A stretch of 64,000 bases of DNA from Halalkalibacter suaedae (lineage in GTDB: Bacteria; Bacillota; Bacilli; Bacillales; Bacillaceae_D). A program made the translations under genes and the position numbers. Where the stretch lies: the NCBI RefSeq assembly GCF_017939705.1, contig NZ_JAGKSQ010000002.1, positions 62,001-126,000 on the forward strand, written 5' to 3'. The notes under the pieces are model-generated. The model saw only the letters and a program-made list of their open reading frames with translations. It did not search any database and was not told the DNA's origin. This document shows positions 40,564 to 48,538 of this stretch, piece after piece. How positions within the stretch are numbered: position 1 is the first letter of the stretch; every line of letters begins with the position of its first letter.

Positions 40564-41489
40564 CTGACAAATTCGAACAAAAAATGGAACAACTAAACAT
40601 CCAGTACGAACAAATCCCAACCCATTCATCGAGTTCTTCGATAATGAATCATATTAAGAAACAAGAAAGAAAACGGAAATGGCTGAAGCCTGTTGTACCT
40701 AAACAATTGCAAGTAGCTGCCTTAATTATCTTAACGATTGGGATAGGTTATATTCTTGGCATAAGCGGTTCGATGAATGAATTATCGCAAAATAGTGCAT
40801 CTGAAGAACAAGCTACTACAGAAACTGGTGACTCGAATTTATACCAGTCAGGTTCGGAGGAAATGCATTCAAATAGGATCGCTGAGGAAGATGATGAATC
40901 AACCTCAATAATGGAAGGAGCACCAACAGAAGAGGGCGATGAGTCTGCTTCAATAATGGAAGCAGTACCAACAGAAGAAGCTATAGAAGCCTCTTCTAAG
41001 ACAATTATTACTCGAAATTCTGAGGGGGAGAGCGTTGAGAAAGAAGTCACTAGTCTTGAAACAAAATTTAACTTCAGAACGTATTATGACTCAAGCTTCA
41101 CTTCAGAACATTATGCAAATGATGAAATGGAAAGCTACAAAATCTTTCCTATATTTAATGAGCAGCAAATGGCTGAGGTTGTATTTGAGATTACCAAACT
41201 AAATATTGCGGATGCGAATCAGCAAATAGATAGATACCAAGAGATATTAAGGGAAGAAGGTTTCACTATTATTGATCAATCAGTGGAAAAAGGTTATTTC
41301 TTTGGTACAGAATCTGAAGTCATTACAGAATTCATGGCAGAAAAAGGAGAGATTAATACACATATTTCTCAAATCGCTCGCGGTGAGGATATTTACTTTA
41401 TTCGAACAGATAGGCTTGCTGATTCTGAAACAATTGAGCGTTTAGATTATGAATTTAATTTTATTATAGAAAACAATGAGTGGTTCTAA
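40560..41489 (+). CDS. Membrane anti-sigma factor with acidic linker
   Basis: 309 residues. A short cytoplasmic N-terminal part (to about 45) that would hold the sigma factor, one membrane segment (about 51-69) and an extracellular region. The linker contains a tandem repeat of about 15 residues (E-S-T-S-I-M-E-G-A-P-T-E-E and E-S-A-S-I-M-E-A-V-P-T-E-E), and the outer domain has DUF4367-like alternating strands. Translationally coupled to the ECF sigma gene. No zinc-binding H-x3-C-x2-C motif is visible, so it is of the non-ZAS type. Confidence 0.75.
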   Translation: MTDKFEQKMEQLNIQYEQIPTHSSSSSIMNHIKKQERKRKWLKPVVPKQLQVAALIILTIGIGYILGISGSMNELSQNSASEEQATTETGDSNLYQSGSEEMHSNRIAEEDDESTSIMEGAPTEEGDESASIMEAVPTEEAIEASSKTIITRNSEGESVEKEVTSLETKFNFRTYYDSSFTSEHYANDEMESYKIFPIFNEQQMAEVVFEITKLNIADANQQIDRYQEILREEGFTIIDQSVEKGYFFGTESEVITEFMAEKGEINTHISQIARGEDIYFIRTDRLADSETIERLDYEFNFIIENNEWF

Positions 41490-41506
41490 TGCTGGTAGAG
41501 TTGGCT

Positions 41507-41550
41507 TAGTGTGTCTTAGGGGCGAGAGTTCCAAAGACACACTTTTTTTT
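41507..41550 (+). terminator. Terminator of sigma/anti-sigma operon
   Basis: AGTGTGTCTT / AAGACACACT stem followed by a T-run of eight. Confidence 0.85.
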
Positions 41551-41631
41551 AAAGCTGATCATTGTTCATAATCTATTGTTGTATAGTAATATATAACAAT
41601 AGGTACATTAATTAAAAAAGGAGTTGTTTGA

Positions 41632-43425
41632 ATGCAATATCAATCTAGAAAAGACGTACCAATTGCTGAGACATGGGATTTAACGGATATTTTCAAAACT
41701 GATGCAGTTTGGGAACAAGCATGTAAAGAGGTAGAAGAGAGTGTTGGGAAATTAAAGGCATTTGATGGTGCAATTACAGATGCTACTTCTTTGTATAACT
41801 ATCTATTTACTAGTGAGGAAGTCGGCACAACCTTTAAAAAAGTCTATGTTTATGCGATGTTACATTTAGATCTAGATACAAGAGATAGCAAGGCACAAGT
41901 CCTTTTAGACAGGGCCAAACAAATTGGAGTGAAGCTTAGTGCAGCTACCTCGTTTTTTATGCCTTTTTTACTAAGTTTAGATGAAAACACGTTAAAAAAA
42001 TACATAGCAGAAAAAAAAGAACTTTCTTATTTTGAAGAAGATTTATTGGAGTCGTTTAGATACAAGGCCCATGTTCTTTCTAAAGAAAAAGAAGAAGTGT
42101 TATCTGAATTAGGTGAAGCACTGTCTGTACCAAGCACGACATTCGGGATGATTAATAACGCTGATATCCAGTTTGGAGAAGTGACAAATGAACAAGGGGA
42201 AAAGGTTCAATTAACGAGAGGAATGTATTCTAAATTAATAGAGAGTCCTGATCGTAATGTACGTAAAGAAGCGTATAAGGCGTATTACAAACCATATCTC
42301 GAAAGTAAAAATACAATTGCGAGCACGCTCGCTGCAGCAATTAAGAATAATGTAACGCTATCTAGAATGCGACAATACCCATCTGCACTACAAAAGGCTC
42401 TCTTTCCTGATAAAGTACCTCAAGATGTCTATGACAATCTAATTGAGACAACAAGAGAGCACTTATCATCGATGAACCATTATCAACGACTACGTAAAGA
42501 AACACTTGGACTAGATGAATTACGTGCATATGATCTAAATGCACCACTAGTTAAAGATGTGAAAAACGAAATTTCTTACGATGAAGCGTTTGATACAATG
42601 TTAAAAAGCTTGGAGCCACTAGGTGAAGATTACATCTCGACATTAAAACAATTTAAAGAAAAGCGTTATTTTGATGTGAGAGAGACACCGGGTAAACGAT
42701 CAGGTGCTTATAATCTTGGTTTGTATGGTGTACATCCATTTATTTTGTTAAATCATCAAGATGATCTCGATAGTTTGTTTACTCTAGTTCATGAATGTGG
42801 TCATGCAATGCATTCTCATTATTCATCAACCCATCAACCACAAATTACAGCTGGCTACTCAATCTTTGTTGCGGAGGTTGCTTCAACAGTAAATGAAATT
42901 CTACTCATTCGTTACTTATTAAATGTGACGACCGATGAACAAATGAAAAAGCATTTGATTAATCACTTTATTGATAGCTTTAAGGGGACATTATTTACCC
43001 AAGTTATGTTTGCTGAATTTGAAAAAACCGTTCATGCGAAAGCTGAAAATGGTGAACCATTAAACGCAGACGCGTTTAATGAAGTGTATGAAAAGATATT
43101 TAGGGATTTTAATGGTGAGGATCTTGTCTTTGATGATGAAGTGAAATTTGGATGGTCACGAATTCCGCATTTTTATCGTCCGTTCTATGTATATAAGTAT
43201 GCAACGGGCTACGCAGCTGCGATTCAAATAGCGGATAAACTATTGGCTGGGGACGCGGAAACAAAAAGTGCTTATTTACAATTCCTTCAAAGTGGTAGCT
43301 CTGATTACCCACTTGAGTTATTGAAAAAAGCTGGAGTAGATCTAACCACACCGGAGCCGATCAAACATGCACTTCGTATATTTGATGATCTAGTTACCGA
43401 ATTCGAGGTATTGCTAAAAAAATAG
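41632..43425 (+). CDS. pepF: Oligoendopeptidase F
   Basis: 597 residues, normal M3 peptidase length. The zinc site H-E-C-G-H is at 387-391 (third ligand Glu about 28 residues on, in V-A-E-V-A-S). Cytosolic enzyme that cuts peptides of about 7-17 residues; in Bacillus PepF overproduction blocks sporulation by degrading the PhrA signal peptide. AAAGGAG precedes the ATG at 41632. Single gene. Confidence 0.93.
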   Translation: MQYQSRKDVPIAETWDLTDIFKTDAVWEQACKEVEESVGKLKAFDGAITDATSLYNYLFTSEEVGTTFKKVYVYAMLHLDLDTRDSKAQVLLDRAKQIGVKLSAATSFFMPFLLSLDENTLKKYIAEKKELSYFEEDLLESFRYKAHVLSKEKEEVLSELGEALSVPSTTFGMINNADIQFGEVTNEQGEKVQLTRGMYSKLIESPDRNVRKEAYKAYYKPYLESKNTIASTLAAAIKNNVTLSRMRQYPSALQKALFPDKVPQDVYDNLIETTREHLSSMNHYQRLRKETLGLDELRAYDLNAPLVKDVKNEISYDEAFDTMLKSLEPLGEDYISTLKQFKEKRYFDVRETPGKRSGAYNLGLYGVHPFILLNHQDDLDSLFTLVHECGHAMHSHYSSTHQPQITAGYSIFVAEVASTVNEILLIRYLLNVTTDEQMKKHLINHFIDSFKGTLFTQVMFAEFEKTVHAKAENGEPLNADAFNEVYEKIFRDFNGEDLVFDDEVKFGWSRIPHFYRPFYVYKYATGYAAAIQIADKLLAGDAETKSAYLQFLQSGSSDYPLELLKKAGVDLTTPEPIKHALRIFDDLVTEFEVLLKK

Positions 43426-43466
43426 CTGGCGATTTAGGAGAGGAGTCGCAGCGTCTTATCAAACAG

Positions 43467-43502
43467 AGTGGAAACCCAATTATTTGGGTCTCCACTTTTT
43501 TT
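43467..43502 (+). terminator. Terminator of pepF
   Basis: GTGGAAACCCAA / TTGGGTCTCCAC stem with a T-run. Confidence 0.85.
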
Positions 43503-43585
43503 GTTTTGGGTATTTTTAATTGATTTAGTTGCATCTTAAGAAGAGGTGAAAAACGATCATTTCATAAAGGAGTGTGAGATAACTA

Positions 43586-44842
43586 TTGGCAACTAAAGGA
43601 AATGGCTTGGTTGTTTTAGCAATAGGTTCAATACCTTTAATTATGACACTTGGCAACTCTATGCTAATCCCCATTCTGCCGAAAATGGAATCAGAACTAG
43701 GGATTACCGCATTTCAGGCAAGTTTGACGATTACAATTTTCTCGATAACAGCTGCCATATCCATTCCTATTTTAGGTTATTTATCAGATCGAATTTCTAG
43801 AAAAGCAATTATTATTCCCGCTTTGGCTATTTACGGTATTGGTGGTCTTCTTGCCGGTATAGCTGCTGCATGGTTTTCTGGAGCCTATTTATGGATTATG
43901 ATTGGACGTGCTTTACAAGGGATTGGTGCTGCTGGAACTGCTCCAATTGCCATGGCTTTAACAGGGGATTTATTCAAAGGTGGAGCACAGAGTAAAGTCC
44001 TTGGTGTTGTAGAGGCTTCAAATGGATTCGGGAAAGTGTTATCACCAATTGTGGGCTCGTTGTTAGCATTAATCGTCTGGTATGGCCCGTTTTGGGGATT
44101 TCCAATCTTTTGTATCATCTCAATTTTATTAACTGGTATTTTTGTTAAAGAAAAACCAAAAAAGAAACAAGCTCCTCCTGTAGGTAAATACATCAAAGGG
44201 TTATTAGGTGTTTTCAAAGAGGAAGGTCGTTGGTTATTTACAGCTTATTTAGCAGGAGCGACCTGTTTGTTTACTTTATTTGGTATTTTGTTCTACCTTT
44301 CCGATACATTAGAAACTCAGTACAATATTGACGGAGTGTTAAAGGGAGCGATTCTTGCGATACCTTTGTTGTTTTTGATGGTAACGTCGTTCACAACAGG
44401 AAGTAAAATTGGGAAAGATATGAAGAGGATGAAAAAGTGTATATTAATTGGCTTTTTATTAATGACAATTTCTTTTGCTTCTCTTGTATTCTTCACTAGT
44501 CTTGTTCCATTTATTGCTGTACTAGCCATTAGTAGTGTAGGGACAGGGCTTGTACTACCTTGTTTGAACAGTCTTATAACAGGGTCTGTTGGACAACAAA
44601 TGCGTGGGTTTGTAACGTCCATTTATGGGTCGGTTCGCTTTTTAGGTGTTGCTGCTGGACCGCCAATTTTTGAATTTTTGATGAATTGGTCTAGAACAGG
44701 AATGTTTTTAAGTACTGCAGCATTAACACTCATCGTAGGTATACTTAGTTTATTATTAATCCATGTTAAAAACCAAGATCATAAAGGTGACGAGCCTGAG
44801 GTAAAGACATTATTTAAACGACTACAGCTTGCGTCGGAATAA
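43586..44842 (+). CDS. MFS drug-efflux-type transporter
   Basis: 418 residues from TTG 43586; AAAGGAG is 13 bases upstream, longer than usual. Twelve membrane segments, the MFS motif in [10 protein letters not shown], and motif C-like G-P-P-I-F-E in TM11 region; [11 protein letters not shown] in TM4 marks the DHA1 drug:H+ antiporter family. The B. subtilis counterpart is uncertain. It is followed 14 bases later by a 97-aa gene in the same direction, and the two probably form one transcript. Confidence 0.88.
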   Translation: MATKGNGLVVLAIGSIPLIMTLGNSMLIPILPKMESELGITAFQASLTITIFSITAAISIPILGYLSDRISRKAIIIPALAIYGIGGLLAGIAAAWFSGAYLWIMIGRALQGIGAAGTAPIAMALTGDLFKGGAQSKVLGVVEASNGFGKVLSPIVGSLLALIVWYGPFWGFPIFCIISILLTGIFVKEKPKKKQAPPVGKYIKGLLGVFKEEGRWLFTAYLAGATCLFTLFGILFYLSDTLETQYNIDGVLKGAILAIPLLFLMVTSFTTGSKIGKDMKRMKKCILIGFLLMTISFASLVFFTSLVPFIAVLAISSVGTGLVLPCLNSLITGSVGQQMRGFVTSIYGSVRFLGVAAGPPIFEFLMNWSRTGMFLSTAALTLIVGILSLLLIHVKNQDHKGDEPEVKTLFKRLQLASE

Positions 44843-44856
44843 TAAAGGAGGATATT

Positions 44857-45150
44857 ATGCAGATATACTTTTCGCCAGAATTTATGAATGAAAATGCTCA
44901 AGTTCTAAACATTGTGACAGATGATAATAAACCAGTAGGCTATATGGCATTTTTAATGGAGGAAACAAAGAAAAAAATGTATGTATATGGACAATTAGAA
45001 GAAGAGGGTGTTTATGAGGATTTCAAGGATTTGGTAAAGCCTTACCTACAAGGGTTGACGAAATTAAAACCGGGGCTAGAGGTGTTTTCATACTTAACGG
45101 TCGGTGGAAAAAAAATTGAACTTGAAGCCAAGAAAAAAGAAGAAGAGTAA
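44857..45150 (+). CDS. Small hypothetical protein coupled to the MFS gene
   Basis: 97 residues from ATG 44857 with AAAGGAGG upstream. Soluble, with a beta-rich first half and a Lys/Glu-rich C-terminus. No family recognised. Its position suggests co-expression with the exporter but no role can be inferred. Strong terminator behind. Confidence 0.65.
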   Translation: MQIYFSPEFMNENAQVLNIVTDDNKPVGYMAFLMEETKKKMYVYGQLEEEGVYEDFKDLVKPYLQGLTKLKPGLEVFSYLTVGGKKIELEAKKKEEE

Positions 45151-45159
45151 TAATTGACT

Positions 45160-45207
45160 AAACACCATCATTTAGCATCTTCGTAAGAGGCTAAATGATG
45201 GTGTTTA
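45160..45207. terminator. Bidirectional terminator hairpin
   Basis: AACACCATCATTTAGC / GCTAAATGATGGTGTT stem between the 97-aa gene and the convergent YitT-family gene. Confidence 0.85.
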
Positions 45208-45218
45208 TGTATATAAAC

Positions 45219-45836
45219 TTATTTTTTTCTAATTCCGATAAGTCCAGCACCTAGTTCTTTTATCGAATAGGTGAAAATGAAGTCTACAACACGTGTCGAT
45301 AACCACTGCGAAAAGACGGCTTGGACGATAATCCTCCAGTCAATGATAAAGCCAGTAATGATAAAAATACATCCATTTAACCAGAAGAGTGGTTTACCTG
45401 GTCTGATTTGACGGTATTTAGCGAAAATCAAAGCAAGTACGCCCATTCCCCCATTTGATACACCTTGTTTCAAGAGTATTCCAACTCCCAATCCTAGAAT
45501 CACTGAACCCAGTATTAAATCTAGAAGTGGGTGAAGTATTGGCTTAATCAGGTATAGATTTGCAAGATAAATACTTGCCGAGGTAATGGTGATTGCATAC
45601 ATAGTTCCAATGGCACTTGAGTTTCCTAGCCAGTAAATTGCTACAACTAATAAAGAGAAGTTGACGATCCAAAGAGCGAAACCTAAAGGAATGTCAAACC
45701 AATAATTTAACAAAACAGCTAAGCCACCAGCACCACCAGATGGAATTGAATGCGGAAACAAAAAAAGTGCCATTGCCATACCTTGAATGACTCCACCACT
45801 GGTGATCCAAGCATATGTTTTCAAATTATTTATCAT
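45219..45836 (-). CDS. YitT/YczE-type membrane protein
   Basis: 205 residues, five or six membrane segments with the P-S-G-G-A-G-G-L-A near residue 33 and G-V-S-N-G-G-M near 127 that mark DUF161-type membrane proteins. It lacks the C-terminal DUF2179 domain found in longer YitT proteins (about 280 residues), and compares in length with B. subtilis YyaS. Function unknown. Confidence 0.8.
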   Translation of the reverse strand: MINNLKTYAWITSGGVIQGMAMALFLFPHSIPSGGAGGLAVLLNYWFDIPLGFALWIVNFSLLVVAIYWLGNSSAIGTMYAITITSASIYLANLYLIKPILHPLLDLILGSVILGLGVGILLKQGVSNGGMGVLALIFAKYRQIRPGKPLFWLNGCIFIITGFIIDWRIIVQAVFSQWLSTRVVDFIFTYSIKELGAGLIGIRKK

Positions 45837-46012
45837 GGCATGTCATTCCTTTGCAGGGTTCATTTAGATTACTCCTTTTTTTATAAAAGAACATACATAA
45901 GGGGCTAATCCTTAACCATTATTGTGTTGAGATTTGCTACGTGAGGACTTGTCTCTTTTTGATGTTTATTATTAATCGAAAAAGTTTATGTTTTTTCTTT
46001 TCAAAAACCCAA

Positions 46013-46039
46013 ACATTTTTTGACGGTATACATAGGATA
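46013..46039 (+). promoter_or_regulatory. Sigma-K-type promoter of yjcZ gene 2
   Basis: AC (46013-46014), 16-bp spacer, CATAGGATA (46031-46039); exact fit to AC-N16-CATANNNTA and same spacing as before yjcZ gene 1. Confidence 0.75.
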
Positions 46040-46088
46040 AAGTGTGTGAGGGATACTTCACAGAAAAACATGAAGGAGATGATCAAGT

Positions 46089-46205
46089 ATGTCAGGTGTA
46101 GCAGGTGCAGGATACGGCGGAGGATTTGCTTTATTAGTAGTTCTATTCATTTTATTAATCATCATTGGTGCAAGTTGGATGGGAACTGGATACGGAGCTT
46201 ACTAA
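46089..46205 (+). CDS. YjcZ-family sporulation miniprotein 2
   Basis: 38 residues from ATG 46089 with AAGGAG upstream. Gly-rich start (G-A-G-Y-G-G-G), hydrophobic segment [18 protein letters not shown], and a short tail G-T-G-Y-G-A-Y. Close paralogue of the one at 31186 but without the long Gly/Tyr tail. Late mother-cell expression predicted from the promoter. Confidence 0.88.
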   Translation: MSGVAGAGYGGGFALLVVLFILLIIIGASWMGTGYGAY

Positions 46206-46217
46206 TAAATAATTAAG

Positions 46218-46251
46218 AGAAAGGACTCTCGCATGGCGAGAGTCCTTTTTT
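46218..46251 (+). terminator. Terminator of yjcZ gene 2
   Basis: AAGGACTCTCGC / GCGAGAGTCCTT stem followed by a T-run. Confidence 0.9.
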
Positions 46252-46264
46252 GTATAAGTAAATT

Positions 46265-46342
46265 CCTGTCGTAAATCTAATACATGCTGAATAGACTTTG
46301 TACAGGCGGTAGGGATGTCCTACTTAGTAATTTACAGGAGGG
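46265..46342 (+). promoter_or_regulatory. Possible structured leader of the LysE-type gene
   Basis: CCTGTCGTAAAT (left) can pair with ATTTACAGG (right), the right arm running into the AGGAGGGG ribosome site, and enclosing a GTAGG-GATGT-CCTAC hairpin. This would hide the ribosome site. No known riboswitch consensus matched by eye. Confidence 0.25.
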
Positions 46343-46351
46343 GTTAGTGAG

Positions 46352-46981
46352 ATGAGTGTGTTTTTTGGTTATATTTTATTAGGACTTTCTTTAGCAGCAC
46401 CTATTGGTCCTGTTAATGCTGCTCAAATAGACCGAGGAATCAAAAGTGGTTTTTTTCATGCATGGTTAGTTGGTTTAGGTGCGACAATTGCAGATTTCTT
46501 ATATATGCTACTCGTGTTTATGGGCATTGTCCAATTCATTGAAATACCCTCTGTGCAAATGTTCCTCTGGGTTTTTGGTTTCATTGTTTTAATTTATATT
46601 GGTGTAGAAAGCGTAACTAGTGCAGGTCAATTAGAATTGACAAGAAATAGCAGGCAAAAAGAGTCAAAGCTTCGTTCTTTTTTCTCGGGCTTTTTTATGG
46701 CACTATTTAATCCATTAACGATTCTGTTTTGGTTAGGGATATTTGGTTCAATTTTAGCTAAGACCTTAACTACATATGGTTTAAATGAAGTGATTATGTA
46801 TAGTGCAGCCATCTTTATAGGAATTACAGTTTGGGACATTACGATGGCTGCCTTGGCAAGTTCGATGAGAAAATTTTTGACAAATAAGCTTCTTACTGTT
46901 GTTTCAATTTTGTCTGGATTTTCTCTTATCGGATTTGGCATCTATTTTGGAATCCAAGCCTTACTTATTTTACTTTCGTAA
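46352..46981 (+). CDS. LysE/RhtB-family amino acid exporter
   Basis: 209 residues. Five to six membrane segments with the N-terminal A-A-P-I-G-P-V-N motif near 15-22 and F-N-P-L-T-I-L-F near 127, both diagnostic of LysE/RhtB exporters. Substrate not predictable, typically basic or hydroxylated amino acids. It overlaps the convergent APC permease gene by 17 bases at the 3' ends. Confidence 0.85.
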   Translation: MSVFFGYILLGLSLAAPIGPVNAAQIDRGIKSGFFHAWLVGLGATIADFLYMLLVFMGIVQFIEIPSVQMFLWVFGFIVLIYIGVESVTSAGQLELTRNSRQKESKLRSFFSGFFMALFNPLTILFWLGIFGSILAKTLTTYGLNEVIMYSAAIFIGITVWDITMAALASSMRKFLTNKLLTVVSILSGFSLIGFGIYFGIQALLILLS

Positions 46982-48320
46982 ATAATGAACCACCATTGTC
47001 TGGGGGCGGTCCTTGTTTCTTCCAAAAATGCTTCATAATTAATGTAATCAGGGCTATTACAACAACAAAAACAAGGCTGACGTAAAAGCCGGGGCGACTT
47101 GTGTGGTGAAATAAGGTTCCGAAGACACCTAATAAAATTAGAATATAGCCTAGTATCCTTTTTGCTTTCTCGGATTTGCTGAGGTCGATCAGTTTTCCAA
47201 ATGACCCTAGAATGAACATCCAATTGTAAAGCAGCATCAATCCAGCGGCGGTTGTAATGTATTCGTATATTTTCCCTGGCATGACGAGTGCAAGCACGAT
47301 CGAAACAATAATACCAGCGGTTGTTAAACCCATCGCAGGTAGCTCAAACTTATTTTTAATTTTTTTAGAAAATATTTTTGGGGCATCTTGATCCTCAGCT
47401 AGGGTGACTAAAATTCTAATAACGGCAAATAATGAAGCAACCATCGTCGAAAAACCAGCAATAATAAATACTCCATTAAAGATGTCCTGTACATATCGAA
47501 TATTGTAGTTCCCTAATGCCTTAACAAATGGGCTCTCATCTGCAATGAATTGATCCCATGATACAATAGTAAGGGCTAAACCTATTGAAGCAATATAAAT
47601 GACAGCAAGTGTAAATAACATAACCTTACCTGATTTAGGTGCTTCGTTCATGTTTTTTAGGCGAACGGCCAGCAGGCTCATAATTTCTATTCCCGCAAAG
47701 CCATAAAACCCAAAAATAAGTGAGGGTAATAATCCTGTTATGCCATTAGGAAAAATAGTTCCGTAAGTTCTTGGAATTTGATTTTGTTCGGCACCTTGTC
47801 CGAAAATTCCAATTAAAGCTAGAATGGCTAATATGATAAACATTAGAATGGCGGCGATCTTTAAAACGGCTAAAAGGTTTTCGACACGATCAAAGCCTTT
47901 TGGTCCCGCTAAAATAACGAGTAAACCTAAGACGGCATAGATACACGAAAAAAGCCAAAGAGGAATAGCTGGAAACCAAAATTGTGAAAAGATCGAAATA
48001 GCCGTCATCTGACTGCCGATGATTAACATTTCTGAAACCCAGTAAACCCAACCACTACTAAAGCCGGCCCAGCGTCCAAAGGCTTTTTTTGCATAGGAAC
48101 GAAAGGACCCTTTCTGCGGATCGGCTATCATTAATTTCGCTAGTGCCTCGTATACACAATATGTACCAACGGCAGCTATAGCGTAAGATAATAACACGGA
48201 CGGTCCAGCCATATTGATGGCAATGCTTGATCCAAGAAAAAAACCTGTACCAATTGTACAAGCAACCCCTAGTAAAGAAAGTTGCCACCAAGATAATGGT
48301 TTCTCTGCTTTTGATGACAT
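46965..48320 (-). CDS. APC-superfamily amino acid permease
   Basis: 451 residues from ATG 48320 (AAGGAG nine bases upstream; TTG 48326 closer). Twelve membrane segments; the TM1 unwound region reads G-V-A-C-T-I-G-T-G-F-F-L-G, typical of APC carriers, and TM6 has F-G-F-Y-G-F-A-G-I-E. A proton-coupled importer for amino acids, substrate unknown. Its 3' end overlaps the end of the convergent LysE-type exporter gene. Confidence 0.88.
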   Translation of the reverse strand: MSSKAEKPLSWWQLSLLGVACTIGTGFFLGSSIAINMAGPSVLLSYAIAAVGTYCVYEALAKLMIADPQKGSFRSYAKKAFGRWAGFSSGWVYWVSEMLIIGSQMTAISIFSQFWFPAIPLWLFSCIYAVLGLLVILAGPKGFDRVENLLAVLKIAAILMFIILAILALIGIFGQGAEQNQIPRTYGTIFPNGITGLLPSLIFGFYGFAGIEIMSLLAVRLKNMNEAPKSGKVMLFTLAVIYIASIGLALTIVSWDQFIADESPFVKALGNYNIRYVQDIFNGVFIIAGFSTMVASLFAVIRILVTLAEDQDAPKIFSKKIKNKFELPAMGLTTAGIIVSIVLALVMPGKIYEYITTAAGLMLLYNWMFILGSFGKLIDLSKSEKAKRILGYILILLGVFGTLFHHTSRPGFYVSLVFVVVIALITLIMKHFWKKQGPPPDNGGSLFTKVK

Positions 48321-48421
48321 GTCCAATCACTCCTTAATCTCTTAGATATTGTTTGTCTTTAGGAACGCATTATGTAAAGAAAAACTGAAAATATTATGTA
48401 TAAAAAAAGACCTTATTTAGA

Positions 48422-48464
48422 AAAAGGGACGGACTAAAGGGATAAGCCCTGAAGTCCGTCCCTT
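48422..48464. terminator. Strong hairpin between divergent promoters
   Basis: AAGGGACGGACT / AGTCCGTCCCTT stem with an inner AGGG-CCCT pair. It lies upstream of both the APC permease gene and gerA operon 2, so it does not end either; it may insulate them or end a small RNA. Confidence 0.4.
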
Positions 48465-48475
48465 ATATTTGATTG

Positions 48476-48504
48476 GAATAGATTCTCATCAGTTCCTCAT
48501 AATA
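48476..48504 (+). promoter_or_regulatory. Sigma-G-type promoter of gerA operon 2
   Basis: GAATA (48476-48480), 17-bp spacer, CATAATA (48498-48504), 35 bases before the A-subunit start. Confidence 0.7.
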
Positions 48505-48538
48505 GAAGTAAGACAGGAATGCGTTTGGAGGAATCCCT

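Noticed and set aside
41000-41050. Possible CRISPR-like short repeats in the anti-sigma gene
   Set aside because: These are two protein-level linker repeats in frame; no spacer structure or cas genes.
45941-46216. 91-codon frame overlapping yjcZ gene 2
   Set aside because: Covers the sigma-K promoter and runs out of frame through the YjcZ gene; Arg/Cys/Ile composition is typical of a shadow frame.
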